The notes below the pieces were generated by a model that searched no databases, was not told the DNA's origin, and worked only from the letters and a program-made list of their open reading frames with translations. Below are positions 7,366 through 14,264 of a stretch of DNA of 15,556 nt, piece after piece. Source of the DNA: CAYZDV01 sp964477275 (GTDB lineage: Bacteria; Acidobacteriota; Aminicenantia; Aminicenantales; Aminicenantaceae); contig CAYZDV010000039.1 in NCBI GenBank assembly GCA_964477275.1, positions 1-15,556 of the forward strand. The letters run 5' to 3'. The stretch's first letter is position 1; every line of letters begins with the position of its first letter. The translations under genes and the position numbers were made by a program.

Positions 7366-8229
7366 TCATATCCTGAGGTTCTCTTCTGCCTTCTTTCTCG
7401 CAAAACACTCCCAATCAACGGTGAAGCTTAAACCGTTCTGACTTTTTTCCACTTCTTCTTGATATTTTCTGGATGTGAAATAGCTTTTCAACGCTTTGTG
7501 AAGAGGATAGAGTTGCTCTTCGGCCACCCACTCGTAAGCCTTGCCTTTCCCGTTCTTCATACAGTTAAGGTAGACAATCCAGGCCAGCTGTTTGAAGGGA
7601 ATATCCGGGAAAGACTTCCGTATCTCCAGGATTTCTCCCTCTTTATCCGGGTTGATGAAATGGAAATAGCGACCAAAGAGAAGGGCATTGTGGAAATAAG
7701 CGGGGAAGGCCAGAATGCCATCTTTCCGGGTCAGCCGGGCCAGGTAAACAAAAATATCCAGGACTTTCTTGCCCAGGCTGAGCCCAGGATGTTCCTGACC
7801 TGGAAGCGGCGTTCTCTCTTCCGAGAAGCTCAGAAGGGGATTCTGAAGCGTGAGCCATTCCAGGATGATCAAGCGGCACTCCGGAAGAGGAAACCAGGAG
7901 GAAATGTTCTTCGGGGGACGATAGATCCCCTCCTTGATTTTCAGGTCGACAATTGTTTTTTCAGGCCTCTTTCTCTCGAAAAAAATGCGAAATCTCTGCA
8001 GGGGAAATTCGGTAGAATCGAGGTCGAAGACGAACGGCCAGAGATTTCTCTTCTGGGCTTCTTTGAGGAAGTTTCTCTTTTCCAGAACCGCAAGAACCTC
8101 TGTCATGGTATACCTGCCCAGAAAAAGGGAGGTTCCTGTCTTCTCGGACAATGTGGCGAAAATGTCCGCTTCTTCCCCTGAGCAGACCTCTTTCCAGTCA
8201 GAAGATGTCTTCGCTTTAGGCTTCTTCAT
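7366..8229 (-). CDS. Unrecognised 287-residue cytoplasmic protein
   Basis: I cannot name this family. The composition is that of an ordinary soluble protein, with no signal peptide, membrane segment or metal-binding cluster. The centre looks structured and possibly conserved: CRLIILEWLTLQNP (about 122-135), a loop PLPGQEHPGLSLGKKVLDIF (about 146-165), then DGILAFPAYFHNALLFGRYF and HFINPDKEGE (about 180-210). The N-terminal TMTEVLAVLEKRNFLKEAQKR resembles a small helical module. No known catalytic motif is evident. The ribosome-binding site is weak, and a possible promoter lies at 8261-8289. It sits between rsmD and rpmE on the same strand, but 72 bases separate it from rsmD. Confidence 0.8.
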   Translation of the reverse strand: MKKPKAKTSSDWKEVCSGEEADIFATLSEKTGTSLFLGRYTMTEVLAVLEKRNFLKEAQKRNLWPFVFDLDSTEFPLQRFRIFFERKRPEKTIVDLKIKEGIYRPPKNISSWFPLPECRLIILEWLTLQNPLLSFSEERTPLPGQEHPGLSLGKKVLDIFVYLARLTRKDGILAFPAYFHNALLFGRYFHFINPDKEGEILEIRKSFPDIPFKQLAWIVYLNCMKNGKGKAYEWVAEEQLYPLHKALKSYFTSRKYQEEVEKSQNGLSFTVDWECFARKKAEENLRI

Positions 8230-8260
8230 TTTGGCTCGCTCTAACCCGGCTGAAAATGAA

Positions 8261-8289
8261 ATTTTAGTCCATTATCGAAGTCAGATCAA
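8261..8289 (-). promoter_or_regulatory. Possible promoter of the 287-residue protein gene
   Basis: On the minus strand TTGATC (8284-8289) and TAAAAT (8261-8266) are separated by 17 bases in the gap between rsmD and the unknown gene. The -35 matches four and the -10 five of six consensus bases. The leader would be about 25 bases. Confidence 0.4.
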
Positions 8290-8301
8290 ACAGCCCGCGA
8301 A

Positions 8302-8853
8302 TCATCCTTTAATCCCGAAAAAAGAGAGGGTGTCATCTCCCATGGTGGTTTGTTTTTTAAGCTGGAAATACTTCGCTTGCACCCCGGTCTTGAAGTGATG
8401 ACGGAGGATGATCAATCCATCGGGTTTGAGTATTTCTCTTTTATGGATGACCTTCAGCGGGTTTCTCTCCTCAAGGAGCCTGTATGGGGGGTCAAGAAAG
8501 ATGATGTCAAACTTCATTCTTTCCCGGCTCAGCTTGATGACCGCCCGGTTGAATTCGTTCCGGATGACAACCGCTGCGGCCTCGGCCCCGCATCTTTTGA
8601 GGTTCAATCGAATGACCTTGACCGCCGGATAATACTCGTCGATGAAAACAACCTTCCGAGCCCCGCGACTCAGGGCCTCGATTCCGACAGAGCCGGTTCC
8701 CGCGAACCCATCGAGGCAAACGCTCCCTGGCACTCTGTCCTGGATGATGCTGAAGAGCGCTTCCTTGAGCTTGTCGGGCATCGGCCGCACCAGCGAGCTG
8801 GGCACCCTCTTGAGCTTCTTTCCTTTGTCAACTCCACCGATAACCCTGATCAC
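8302..8853 (-). CDS. rsmD: 16S rRNA (guanine966-N2)-methyltransferase RsmD
   Basis: This 183-residue enzyme methylates G966 of 16S rRNA in the assembled 30S subunit, using S-adenosylmethionine. The N-terminus MIRVIGGVDKGKKLK and the RPMPDKLKEALFSII stretch (23-37) are typical of the family. The SAM-binding loop is DGFAGTGSVGIEALSRGA (48-65) and the catalytic DPPY lies at 121-124. Length is normal. The start is GTG at 8853 with a GAGGGGAG ribosome-binding site a few bases upstream. It lies 98 bases after the secreted 193-residue protein gene and 72 before the 287-residue gene. The usual partner coaD is not next to it. Confidence 0.95.
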   Translation of the reverse strand: MIRVIGGVDKGKKLKRVPSSLVRPMPDKLKEALFSIIQDRVPGSVCLDGFAGTGSVGIEALSRGARKVVFIDEYYPAVKVIRLNLKRCGAEAAAVVIRNEFNRAVIKLSRERMKFDIIFLDPPYRLLEERNPLKVIHKREILKPDGLIILRHHFKTGVQAKYFQLKKQTTMGDDTLSFFGIKG

Positions 8854-8951
8854 AGAATGCTCCCCTCAGCTCCGAGAAAAGTTCACAGAACGAACCGCTG
8901 CGCGGACATTCCTTGCTTTGCTGACTGCCTGCTTCATGAACTTCAACAATC

Positions 8952-9533
8952 TCAATAGAACAAGACCGCCGCTCGACGACGGATTTCCAGGTCCTTAATC
9001 CCGTAAGGAAGCTCGAACCAGTCATTGATGCTCCAGGTTGATATTTTCTTGGCTCTGGACGCGATAGAAATGATAAGGTCAACCACCCGGGGCTCGATGC
9101 GCTGGTCCTCGATAAACAGATCCCTCAGGTCAAGTTTTACCCGGCCATCTCTGACTTCGATTCTTCCTCCGAAGTAGATGATCATCTGCGGCCGGAGAAA
9201 GCCGGGGATTTTTTGCCCGCTCAGGTCGATGAAGACTTTCCCCTCTATCTTATTTCCTTTCAATAGCTTGAAACGAAGCTCTTTCATAATTTGCTCTCTC
9301 TCCACATCAATCCGGTAGGCAATGTAGGAGTTGAGCTCGCTTTCGGTGATCATGGCCTGTGTTAAGCTTCGCTGCCTGCTTTGCGCCCGATACCTTTCGA
9401 TCTCCTGAAGGATGTTTATGACCTTTAACGCTTCTTCCCGGGAGTAAACAGTGTCTCCATAAGAAAAGAACACGAAGAAAAGAAATGACCAGATGAAACA
9501 GGAATAATCTCTTAAACTCCCTCTTTTTTTCAT
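8952..9533 (-). CDS. Unrecognised exported protein, possibly of a lipid-binding type
   Basis: This 193-residue protein begins with a basic stretch and one hydrophobic run (CFIWSFLFFVFF, about 12-23), consistent with a Sec signal peptide, or less likely an N-terminal anchor. There is no lipobox cysteine. The mature part has a Glu/Arg-rich helix (about 33-58), then ITESELNSYIAYRI, and beta-type segments LRFKLLKGNKIEGKVFIDL and GRIEVRDGRVKLDLRDL, ending in LPYGIKDLEIRRRAAVLFY. This pattern recalls periplasmic LmeA/DUF2993-like lipid-binding folds, but that is a weak, memory-based resemblance. The start chosen is ATG 9533, which leaves the signal peptide intact; the ribosome-binding site is poor. 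It is transcribed away from thiC across a shared control region, and rsmD follows it. Confidence 0.78.
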   Translation of the reverse strand: MKKRGSLRDYSCFIWSFLFFVFFSYGDTVYSREEALKVINILQEIERYRAQSRQRSLTQAMITESELNSYIAYRIDVEREQIMKELRFKLLKGNKIEGKVFIDLSGQKIPGFLRPQMIIYFGGRIEVRDGRVKLDLRDLFIEDQRIEPRVVDLIISIASRAKKISTWSINDWFELPYGIKDLEIRRRAAVLFY

Positions 9534-9557
9534 TTTTTTTTATGCTACCAGATTCCA

Positions 9558-9570
9558 TGGCAAATTGCCA
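9558..9570. promoter_or_regulatory. Perfect palindrome, possible operator
   Basis: TGGCAAATTGCCA is a 6-1-6 perfect inverted repeat, 25 bases before the ATG of the exported protein gene and about 70 bases upstream of the thiC -35 box. The position in a divergent control region suits a dimeric regulator. It could also form a small hairpin in the leader of the leftward gene. No regulator gene is adjacent. Confidence 0.4.
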
Positions 9571-9592
9571 CCACTTCCCAAACACTCTTCTC

Positions 9593-9622
9593 TCCCCCTC
9601 ATGTCAGATTTGGAGAGGGGGA
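9593..9622. repeat. Inverted repeat in the divergent control region
   Basis: TCCCCCTC (9593-9600) pairs with GAGGGGGA (9615-9622) over a 14-base loop. No T-run follows on either strand, so it is unlikely to be an intrinsic terminator. It may be an operator or chance purine/pyrimidine symmetry. Confidence 0.35.
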
Positions 9623-9640
9623 TTTACCGGGTATTTACCG
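9622..9640 (+). promoter_or_regulatory. Phased direct repeat next to the thiC -35 box
   Basis: ATTTACCG occurs twice (9622-9629 and 9633-9640) with a period of 11 bases, so both copies face the same side of the helix. The second copy ends two bases before the TTGACA box. This is the geometry of tandem half-sites bound by response-regulator-type or similar activators, or of a repressor that blocks the -35 region. Confidence 0.45.
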
Positions 9641-9642
9641 TG

Positions 9643-9671
9643 TTGACAGGCACACGAGGCTAACCTATACT
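9643..9671 (+). promoter_or_regulatory. Strong sigma-70-type promoter of thiC
   Basis: A perfect TTGACA (9643-9648) lies 17 bases from TATACT (9666-9671), five of six to consensus. Initiation near 9678 leaves only about 17 bases before the thiC ATG. That is far too short for a TPP riboswitch, and no CTGAGA-type THI-box core is visible upstream. Confidence 0.8.
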
Positions 9672-9694
9672 AATGAGTCAGATATTAAGAACCT

Positions 9695-11005
9695 ATGACC
9701 CAACTGGAAGAAGCGAAAAAGGGGAATATTCGCCCCGACCTGAAGGCGATTGCCGAAGAGGAGGGTATCGCACCCGAGGCCCTGCTCGAACTTATGGCGA
9801 AGGGAAAGGTGGTCATCCCCCACAATCCCCGACATTCCCCTCTCCATCCTGTTGGAATCGGTCAGAAGCTGAGAACAAAAGTCAACGTCAACATCGGAAC
9901 CTCAAAGGATTTCCCCCAGCTGGAGAACGAGCTGGAAAAAGTCGAAGTTTCGCTCCGCTACGGGACCGATACCCTGATGGACCTGAGCACGGGCGGCGAT
10001 ATCACCAGAATCCGGAGAACAATCCTCCAGATGGCACGAATCCCTCTGGGAACCGTCCCCGTCTATCAGGCGGCGATCGAAGCCATTGAAAGGCGGAACT
10101 CCATCGTCGAGATGACCGAAGACGACCTTTTCGCGGTTATTGAGGCCCAGGCCAAAGAGGGCATCGATTTCATGACCGTCCATGCCGGCCTGACCTTGAA
10201 AGGCATTGAGAGGCTGAAGAATCATGGCCGCGTCGCAGATATTGTCTCCCGGGGAGGAGCGTTCCATCTGGCCTGGATGCTCCACAACGACAAGGAGAAC
10301 CCTCTCTATGCGAATTTCGACCGCCTGCTCCACATCGCCCGAAAGTACGACGTGACTCTGAGCCTGGGTGACGGTCTCAGGCCCGGCTCCATTCTCGATT
10401 CCACCGATCGTCCCCAGATCGAAGAACTCCTCACCATCGGCGAACTGGTCAAAAGAGCATGGGAAGCGAACGTTCAATCCATGGTGGAGGGTCCAGGGCA
10501 TGTTCCTCTGGACCAGGTGGAAATGAACGTCAAACTCCAGAAGAGTGTCTGCCATGAAGCGCCCTTCTACGTTCTGGGTCCTCTCGTCACCGACATCGCT
10601 CCTGGATACGACCACATCGTCTCCGCCATAGGAGGCGCCATTGCGGCGGCGGCAGGAGCCGATTTTCTCTGTTACGTCACACCGGCCGAGCACCTCGGCC
10701 TTCCTTCAGTCGAAGACGTCAAAGAAGGGTTGATCGCGGCTAAAATTGCTGCCCATGCGGCGGATATCGTCAAGGGAGTCAAGGGGGCGCTCGAGCGGGA
10801 CCTCGAGATTTCCAAAGCCAGGAAAAATCTGGATTGGGCCAAACAGAAGAAATTCGCCCTCGACCCGTATAAATTCGAGGACATCCGCAAAAGAAGAAAA
10901 TCCCGGTCAAAGGCCTGTTCCATGTGCGGTGAATTCTGCGCGATGCAGATCGTGAGCGAATTTCTCAATTCCGGAGAAGGAAAGGCCGAAGATGCCTGCT
11001 TCTGA
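9695..11005 (+). CDS. thiC: Phosphomethylpyrimidine synthase ThiC (short form); BzaF-type paralogue not excluded
   Basis: ThiC is a radical-SAM enzyme that rearranges aminoimidazole ribotide into the hydroxymethylpyrimidine phosphate of thiamine. At 436 residues this is the short form, lacking the N-terminal domain of the 600-plus-residue enterobacterial protein. Visible motifs: GKVVIPHNPRH (37-47), VNVNIGTS, LSTGGDI, FMTVHAGLT, VEGPGHVPL with metal ligand His269, TDIAPGYDHI, PAEHLGLP with His333, and the C-terminal cluster CSMCGEFC (Cys408, 411, 415). That cluster is CX2CX3C, one residue shorter than CX2CX4C of E. coli. The closely related BzaF makes 5-hydroxybenzimidazole for B12; no cobalamin or other thiamine genes are nearby to decide. 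It has a strong promoter, a very short leader and a weak ribosome-binding site, and overlaps the next gene by 14 bases. Confidence 0.9.
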   Translation: MTQLEEAKKGNIRPDLKAIAEEEGIAPEALLELMAKGKVVIPHNPRHSPLHPVGIGQKLRTKVNVNIGTSKDFPQLENELEKVEVSLRYGTDTLMDLSTGGDITRIRRTILQMARIPLGTVPVYQAAIEAIERRNSIVEMTEDDLFAVIEAQAKEGIDFMTVHAGLTLKGIERLKNHGRVADIVSRGGAFHLAWMLHNDKENPLYANFDRLLHIARKYDVTLSLGDGLRPGSILDSTDRPQIEELLTIGELVKRAWEANVQSMVEGPGHVPLDQVEMNVKLQKSVCHEAPFYVLGPLVTDIAPGYDHIVSAIGGAIAAAAGADFLCYVTPAEHLGLPSVEDVKEGLIAAKIAAHAADIVKGVKGALERDLEISKARKNLDWAKQKKFALDPYKFEDIRKRRKSRSKACSMCGEFCAMQIVSEFLNSGEGKAEDACF

Positions 11006-11825
11006 TAAAATCCTTTTCGGCACCGCCGGTGTTCCCGAATCCACCTCACCTTATTCTAACCTGGCCGGCATAGAGGAGATATCCCGTCTGAAGCTTGACT
11101 GTCTGGAGATCGAGTTCGTCAAAGGAGTGAACGTGGGGAGCGACATGTGCCGGAGAATCAAAGAAAAAGCCAAAGCGCTCAAAGTGAGCCTCAGCGTCCA
11201 CGCTCCCTACTATGTGAACCTGAACTCCGTCGAGGAAGGAAAAAGGCTGGTCAGCCAGGAAAATCTTCTCAGCTCGGCCCGGGCGGCGGAAAAATGCGGC
11301 GCAGGGAGCGTGGTCTTTCACTGTGGCTATTACGGAAAATCCTCGCCCGGGGATGCTTTCGATACGATCAAAAAAGGATTGCTGGAGGTCATCTCCATCC
11401 TCAGGTCCGAGCGCTGTCCGGTCATTCTCAGGCCGGAAACGATGGGGAAAAAAACCCAGTTCGGAACCCTGGAGGAGATTCTTCTTCTCTGCCGGGAAGT
11501 CGACGGAATCCTGCCCTGTATCGACTTTTCCCATATCCATGCCCGGAACGGAAACGCCAACAGCTACAATGAATTCTGCAGAATTCTCAAAAAGGTCGGA
11601 AAAAAACTGGGACACAAGGCCGTCAACGACATGCATATTCACATCTCCGGAGTTGACTACAACCAGAGCGGAGAGATCAAACATCTGAACCTGAAAGAAT
11701 CCGATTTCCGCTTCGACGAATGGATCCAGGCCTTGAAGGATTACGGCGCGGGAGGAGTGGTCGTCTGCGAAAGCCCCCAGCAGGAGCAGGATGCAATCAT
11801 GCTCAAAAACCTCTACCAAAACTAA
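10992..11825 (+). CDS. Endonuclease IV-like / xylose-isomerase-like TIM-barrel protein
   Basis: This 277-residue protein resembles AP endonuclease family 2, which cuts DNA at abasic sites with a three-zinc centre. Most metal-ligand positions of E. coli Nfo have counterparts in the same order: His70 (VHAPYYVN), His110 (FHCGYYG), Glu149 (RPETMG), Asp178 and His181 (DFSHIH), a His at 215 or 217 (DMHIHISG), His231 (KHLNL) and Glu260 (VVCESP). The ligand equivalent to Nfo Asp229 looks absent (Ile229). It could therefore be a true DNA-repair nuclease or a sugar-acting member of the same fold. The ATG lies inside the end of thiC (14-base overlap, different frame) with AAGGAAAGG upstream, so it is translationally coupled to thiC. 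Nothing obvious links the two functions. Confidence 0.88.
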   Translation: MPASDKILFGTAGVPESTSPYSNLAGIEEISRLKLDCLEIEFVKGVNVGSDMCRRIKEKAKALKVSLSVHAPYYVNLNSVEEGKRLVSQENLLSSARAAEKCGAGSVVFHCGYYGKSSPGDAFDTIKKGLLEVISILRSERCPVILRPETMGKKTQFGTLEEILLLCREVDGILPCIDFSHIHARNGNANSYNEFCRILKKVGKKLGHKAVNDMHIHISGVDYNQSGEIKHLNLKESDFRFDEWIQALKDYGAGGVVVCESPQQEQDAIMLKNLYQN

Positions 11826-11884
11826 CCTGGACTATTCATAAAAAAGGCCGATACTTATCATATAACAAATATTATGAGTGACAA

Positions 11885-13309
11885 ATGAACGAACATAAAT
11901 TGCTGATAAACGGAGAATGGAGAGAATCCAGCGACAGGAGAGAAATCAAGTCGCCCTACGACGGAAGCACGGTCGCCGTCGTTCATTTTGCGGACAATGC
12001 CCTGATGGAAGAAGCGCTGAGTTCAGCCCAAAAAAGCTTTTCCCGGACAAGAAAGCTTTCGAGCTATCAGCGCTCCGCCGTTCTGGAGAAGATATCCTCG
12101 GGGATAGAAGCCAGAAAGGAGGAGCTGGCGAGGTCCATCGCCCATTGCGCCGGGAAGCCAATCGCATCCTCGCGTCTCGAGGTCGAGCGGGCCGTCGACA
12201 CCTTCCAGATCGCCGCCGAAGAAGCGAAAAGAATCGGAGGCGAAATCATCCCTCTCGACCTGAGCGCCCAGACAGAAGAACGCTGGGGCCTGGTGAGACG
12301 GTTTCCCATCGGCACGATCGCCGCTATCAGTCCATTCAACTTCCCGCTGAATCTTGTGGCCCACAAAGTGGCGCCGGCCTTTGCCGCCGGGAACCCGGTT
12401 GTCCTGAGGCCCTCTTCGCAGGTCTCCATCACTTCCCTGCTGCTGGGAGAAATCATCCGCGAAACGGATTATCCAGCAGGCGGAATCAACATCGTTCCTT
12501 CGGGATATGAGGCCGCTGAGGCCCTCATCGAAGACGAGAGAGTCAGGATGTTCACCTTCACCGGAAGCCCGGCCATCGGCTGGGACCTCAAAAAGAAAGC
12601 TTACAAGAAAAAAGTCACGCTCGAGCTGGGAGGCAACGCCGCCGTGATCATCGAACCGGATGCCAACCTGGACTTTGCCCTGCCCCGGACCATCCTGGGC
12701 GCCTTTTCCTATTCCGGACAGGTCTGCATTTCCATCCAGAGAATTTTTCTCCATGAAAAAATTTACGACCGGTTCATGACGGATTTCACCGAGGCGGCAA
12801 AGAAGCTCAAGATGGGCGACCCCCTGGATGAAAAGACGGATATCGGCCCGATGCTCACCGAAGATGCCGCCAGGCAGACCGAGGAATGGGTCAGAGAGGC
12901 CCTGGAAAACGGCGCCCGGCTCGCTCTGGGCGGACGGCGAACGGGCAGCATGTTCGAGCCGACCATCCTGGAAAATGTCAAACCGGAGGCGCGCATCTCC
13001 TGGCTGGAGGCTTTTGCCCCGGTGGCCGTGGTCTATCCCTACAAGGACTTCGAGGACGCTCTGAAGGGTGTCAACTATTCCATCTACGGGCTTCAAGCCG
13101 GGATTTTCACGGGCAGCCTGAAAAAGGCCTTCCAGGCTTTCGAAGTCCTCGACGTCGGCGGAGTGATCATCAATGACATCCCCACCTTCCGGATCGACCA
13201 CATGCCTTACGGCGGAGTGAAGGAGTCCGGTTTCGGCCGGGAAGGACTCCGCTATGCCATCGAAGAGATGACGGAATTGAAGCTGATGGCCCTGAACCTC
13301 AAAATATGA
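11885..13309 (+). CDS. NAD(P)-dependent aldehyde dehydrogenase (lactaldehyde/GAPN-like group)
   Basis: This 474-residue member of the ALDH superfamily oxidises an aldehyde to the acid with NAD(P)+. Catalytic residues are all present: Asn152 (SPFNFPLN), general base Glu247 (LELGGNAA), and nucleophile Cys281 in GQVCISIQR. The Cys context is typical of the lactaldehyde and phosphonoacetaldehyde dehydrogenase group. The end shows PYGGVKESGFGREG. The coenzyme loop reads VVLRPSSQ: the usual Lys is Arg175, and the usual NAD-selecting Glu is Ser178, which suggests NADP use. Substrate cannot be read from sequence. ATG 11885 is the natural start because an upstream in-frame region is closed; the ribosome-binding site is weak. 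It follows the TIM-barrel gene by 59 A/T-rich bases without a clear terminator, so it may be cotranscribed with thiC or use a weak promoter. Confidence 0.92.
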   Translation: MNEHKLLINGEWRESSDRREIKSPYDGSTVAVVHFADNALMEEALSSAQKSFSRTRKLSSYQRSAVLEKISSGIEARKEELARSIAHCAGKPIASSRLEVERAVDTFQIAAEEAKRIGGEIIPLDLSAQTEERWGLVRRFPIGTIAAISPFNFPLNLVAHKVAPAFAAGNPVVLRPSSQVSITSLLLGEIIRETDYPAGGINIVPSGYEAAEALIEDERVRMFTFTGSPAIGWDLKKKAYKKKVTLELGGNAAVIIEPDANLDFALPRTILGAFSYSGQVCISIQRIFLHEKIYDRFMTDFTEAAKKLKMGDPLDEKTDIGPMLTEDAARQTEEWVREALENGARLALGGRRTGSMFEPTILENVKPEARISWLEAFAPVAVVYPYKDFEDALKGVNYSIYGLQAGIFTGSLKKAFQAFEVLDVGGVIINDIPTFRIDHMPYGGVKESGFGREGLRYAIEEMTELKLMALNLKI

Positions 13310-13324
13310 GCGTGTATTTATTTC

Positions 13325-13353
13325 TTGACAGGCATTTTTGAGAATCCTAAACT
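13325..13353 (+). promoter_or_regulatory. Strong candidate promoter of the fumarase alpha gene
   Basis: A perfect TTGACA (13325-13330) is followed after 17 bases by TAAACT (13348-13353). The start site would be near 13360, giving a leader of about 47 bases with a GGAGG ribosome-binding site. The first ten bases, TTGACAGGCA, are identical to the thiC promoter. Confidence 0.7.
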
Positions 13354-13406
13354 TAAAATTCAATCATACCGAAAAGCCTTGAATTCATCTTATCCGGAGG
13401 TATTTT

Positions 13407-14264
13407 ATGAAAGTTATCAGCTTAGCCAGGGTCAGGGATACCATAAAAGACATGGTCCAGAAGGCCAACTTTGAACTCCAGGATGATGTCCTTGACGTGA
13501 TCAAAGAAATGGAGAAAAAGGAGGAATCTCCGGCAGGAGGAGAAGTTTTCAAACAAATTCTGGAGAATGCCCGTATTGCCGGGGAGGAAAAATTGGGGCT
13601 CTGCCAGGATACAGGCCTTGCCGTGTTTTTCGTGGAGATCGGAGAGGACGTGCAGCTTCAGAAAGATGACGGATTGGGAAGCCTCAGAGAAGCCATTACC
13701 GAAGGAACACGACTCGGTTATCAGGAAGGCTATCTCCGGAAATCTGTCGTCGAGGACCCCATCCGCCGAAAAAACACGGGTGATAACACTCCCGCTTACA
13801 TTCACTGGGAGCTCATCCCCGGAGAAGTCTTCAAGGTAACCTTCATCGCCAAGGGCGGAGGAGCGGAGAACATGAGCGCGATCCGCATGTTCGCTCCGGC
13901 TGCTGGCCTGGAAGGCATCGAGGACTTCGTGGTGGAAACCGCAGACAAGGGAGGCTCAAATCCCTGCCCGCCAATCGTGGTCGGCGTGGGCGTGGGCGGC
14001 AATTTTGAATATTCCGCCCTTCTGGCAAAGAAGGCGCTTCTGAGAAGGCCCCTCGGATCCCACAACCCAGATCCTTTTTATGCCGATATGGAGAAACGGC
14101 TCCTTGAGAGGATCAACAAGCTGGGAATCGGACCTCAGGGAATGGGAGGAAGGATCACCGCCCTGGCTGTCCACGTCGAAGCCTATCCCTGCCATATTGC
14201 CTCCATGCCTGCTGCGGTCAACATCCAGTGCCATTCCCATCGGGTGCTCAGCTTTGAGCTCTGA
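13407..14264 (+). CDS. Class I fumarate hydratase, alpha (iron-sulfur) subunit
   Basis: This 285-residue protein is the alpha subunit of two-subunit class I fumarase (or the related L(+)-tartrate dehydratase), a [4Fe-4S] enzyme that interconverts fumarate and malate. The three cluster cysteines are visible: Cys66 in GLCQDTG, Cys187 in SNPCPPIVVGVG, and Cys275 in MPAAVNIQCHSHR. FIAKGGGAENMSA is also characteristic. Length matches the stand-alone alpha subunit (about 280), so this is not the fused FumA/FumB enzyme. The beta subunit, normally the next gene, is absent: downstream is an oxidoreductase gamma subunit. It has a strong promoter and a GGAGG site, so it starts a transcript that may run into the next gene. 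Fumarase is favoured over tartrate dehydratase on general grounds only. Confidence 0.93.
   Translation: MKVISLARVRDTIKDMVQKANFELQDDVLDVIKEMEKKEESPAGGEVFKQILENARIAGEEKLGLCQDTGLAVFFVEIGEDVQLQKDDGLGSLREAITEGTRLGYQEGYLRKSVVEDPIRRKNTGDNTPAYIHWELIPGEVFKVTFIAKGGGAENMSAIRMFAPAAGLEGIEDFVVETADKGGSNPCPPIVVGVGVGGNFEYSALLAKKALLRRPLGSHNPDPFYADMEKRLLERINKLGIGPQGMGGRITALAVHVEAYPCHIASMPAAVNIQCHSHRVLSFEL

Noticed and set aside
11874..11888. Four-codon mini-frame ATGAGTGACAAATGA overlapping the aldehyde dehydrogenase start, as a leader peptide
   Set aside because: Too short to judge, with no ribosome-binding site or regulatory codons; a chance ATG is the simpler explanation.
12023..13363. 446-codon minus-strand open frame opposite the aldehyde dehydrogenase
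   Set aside because: It is a shadow of a well-supported gene, with no domain signature and no promoter or ribosome-binding site.
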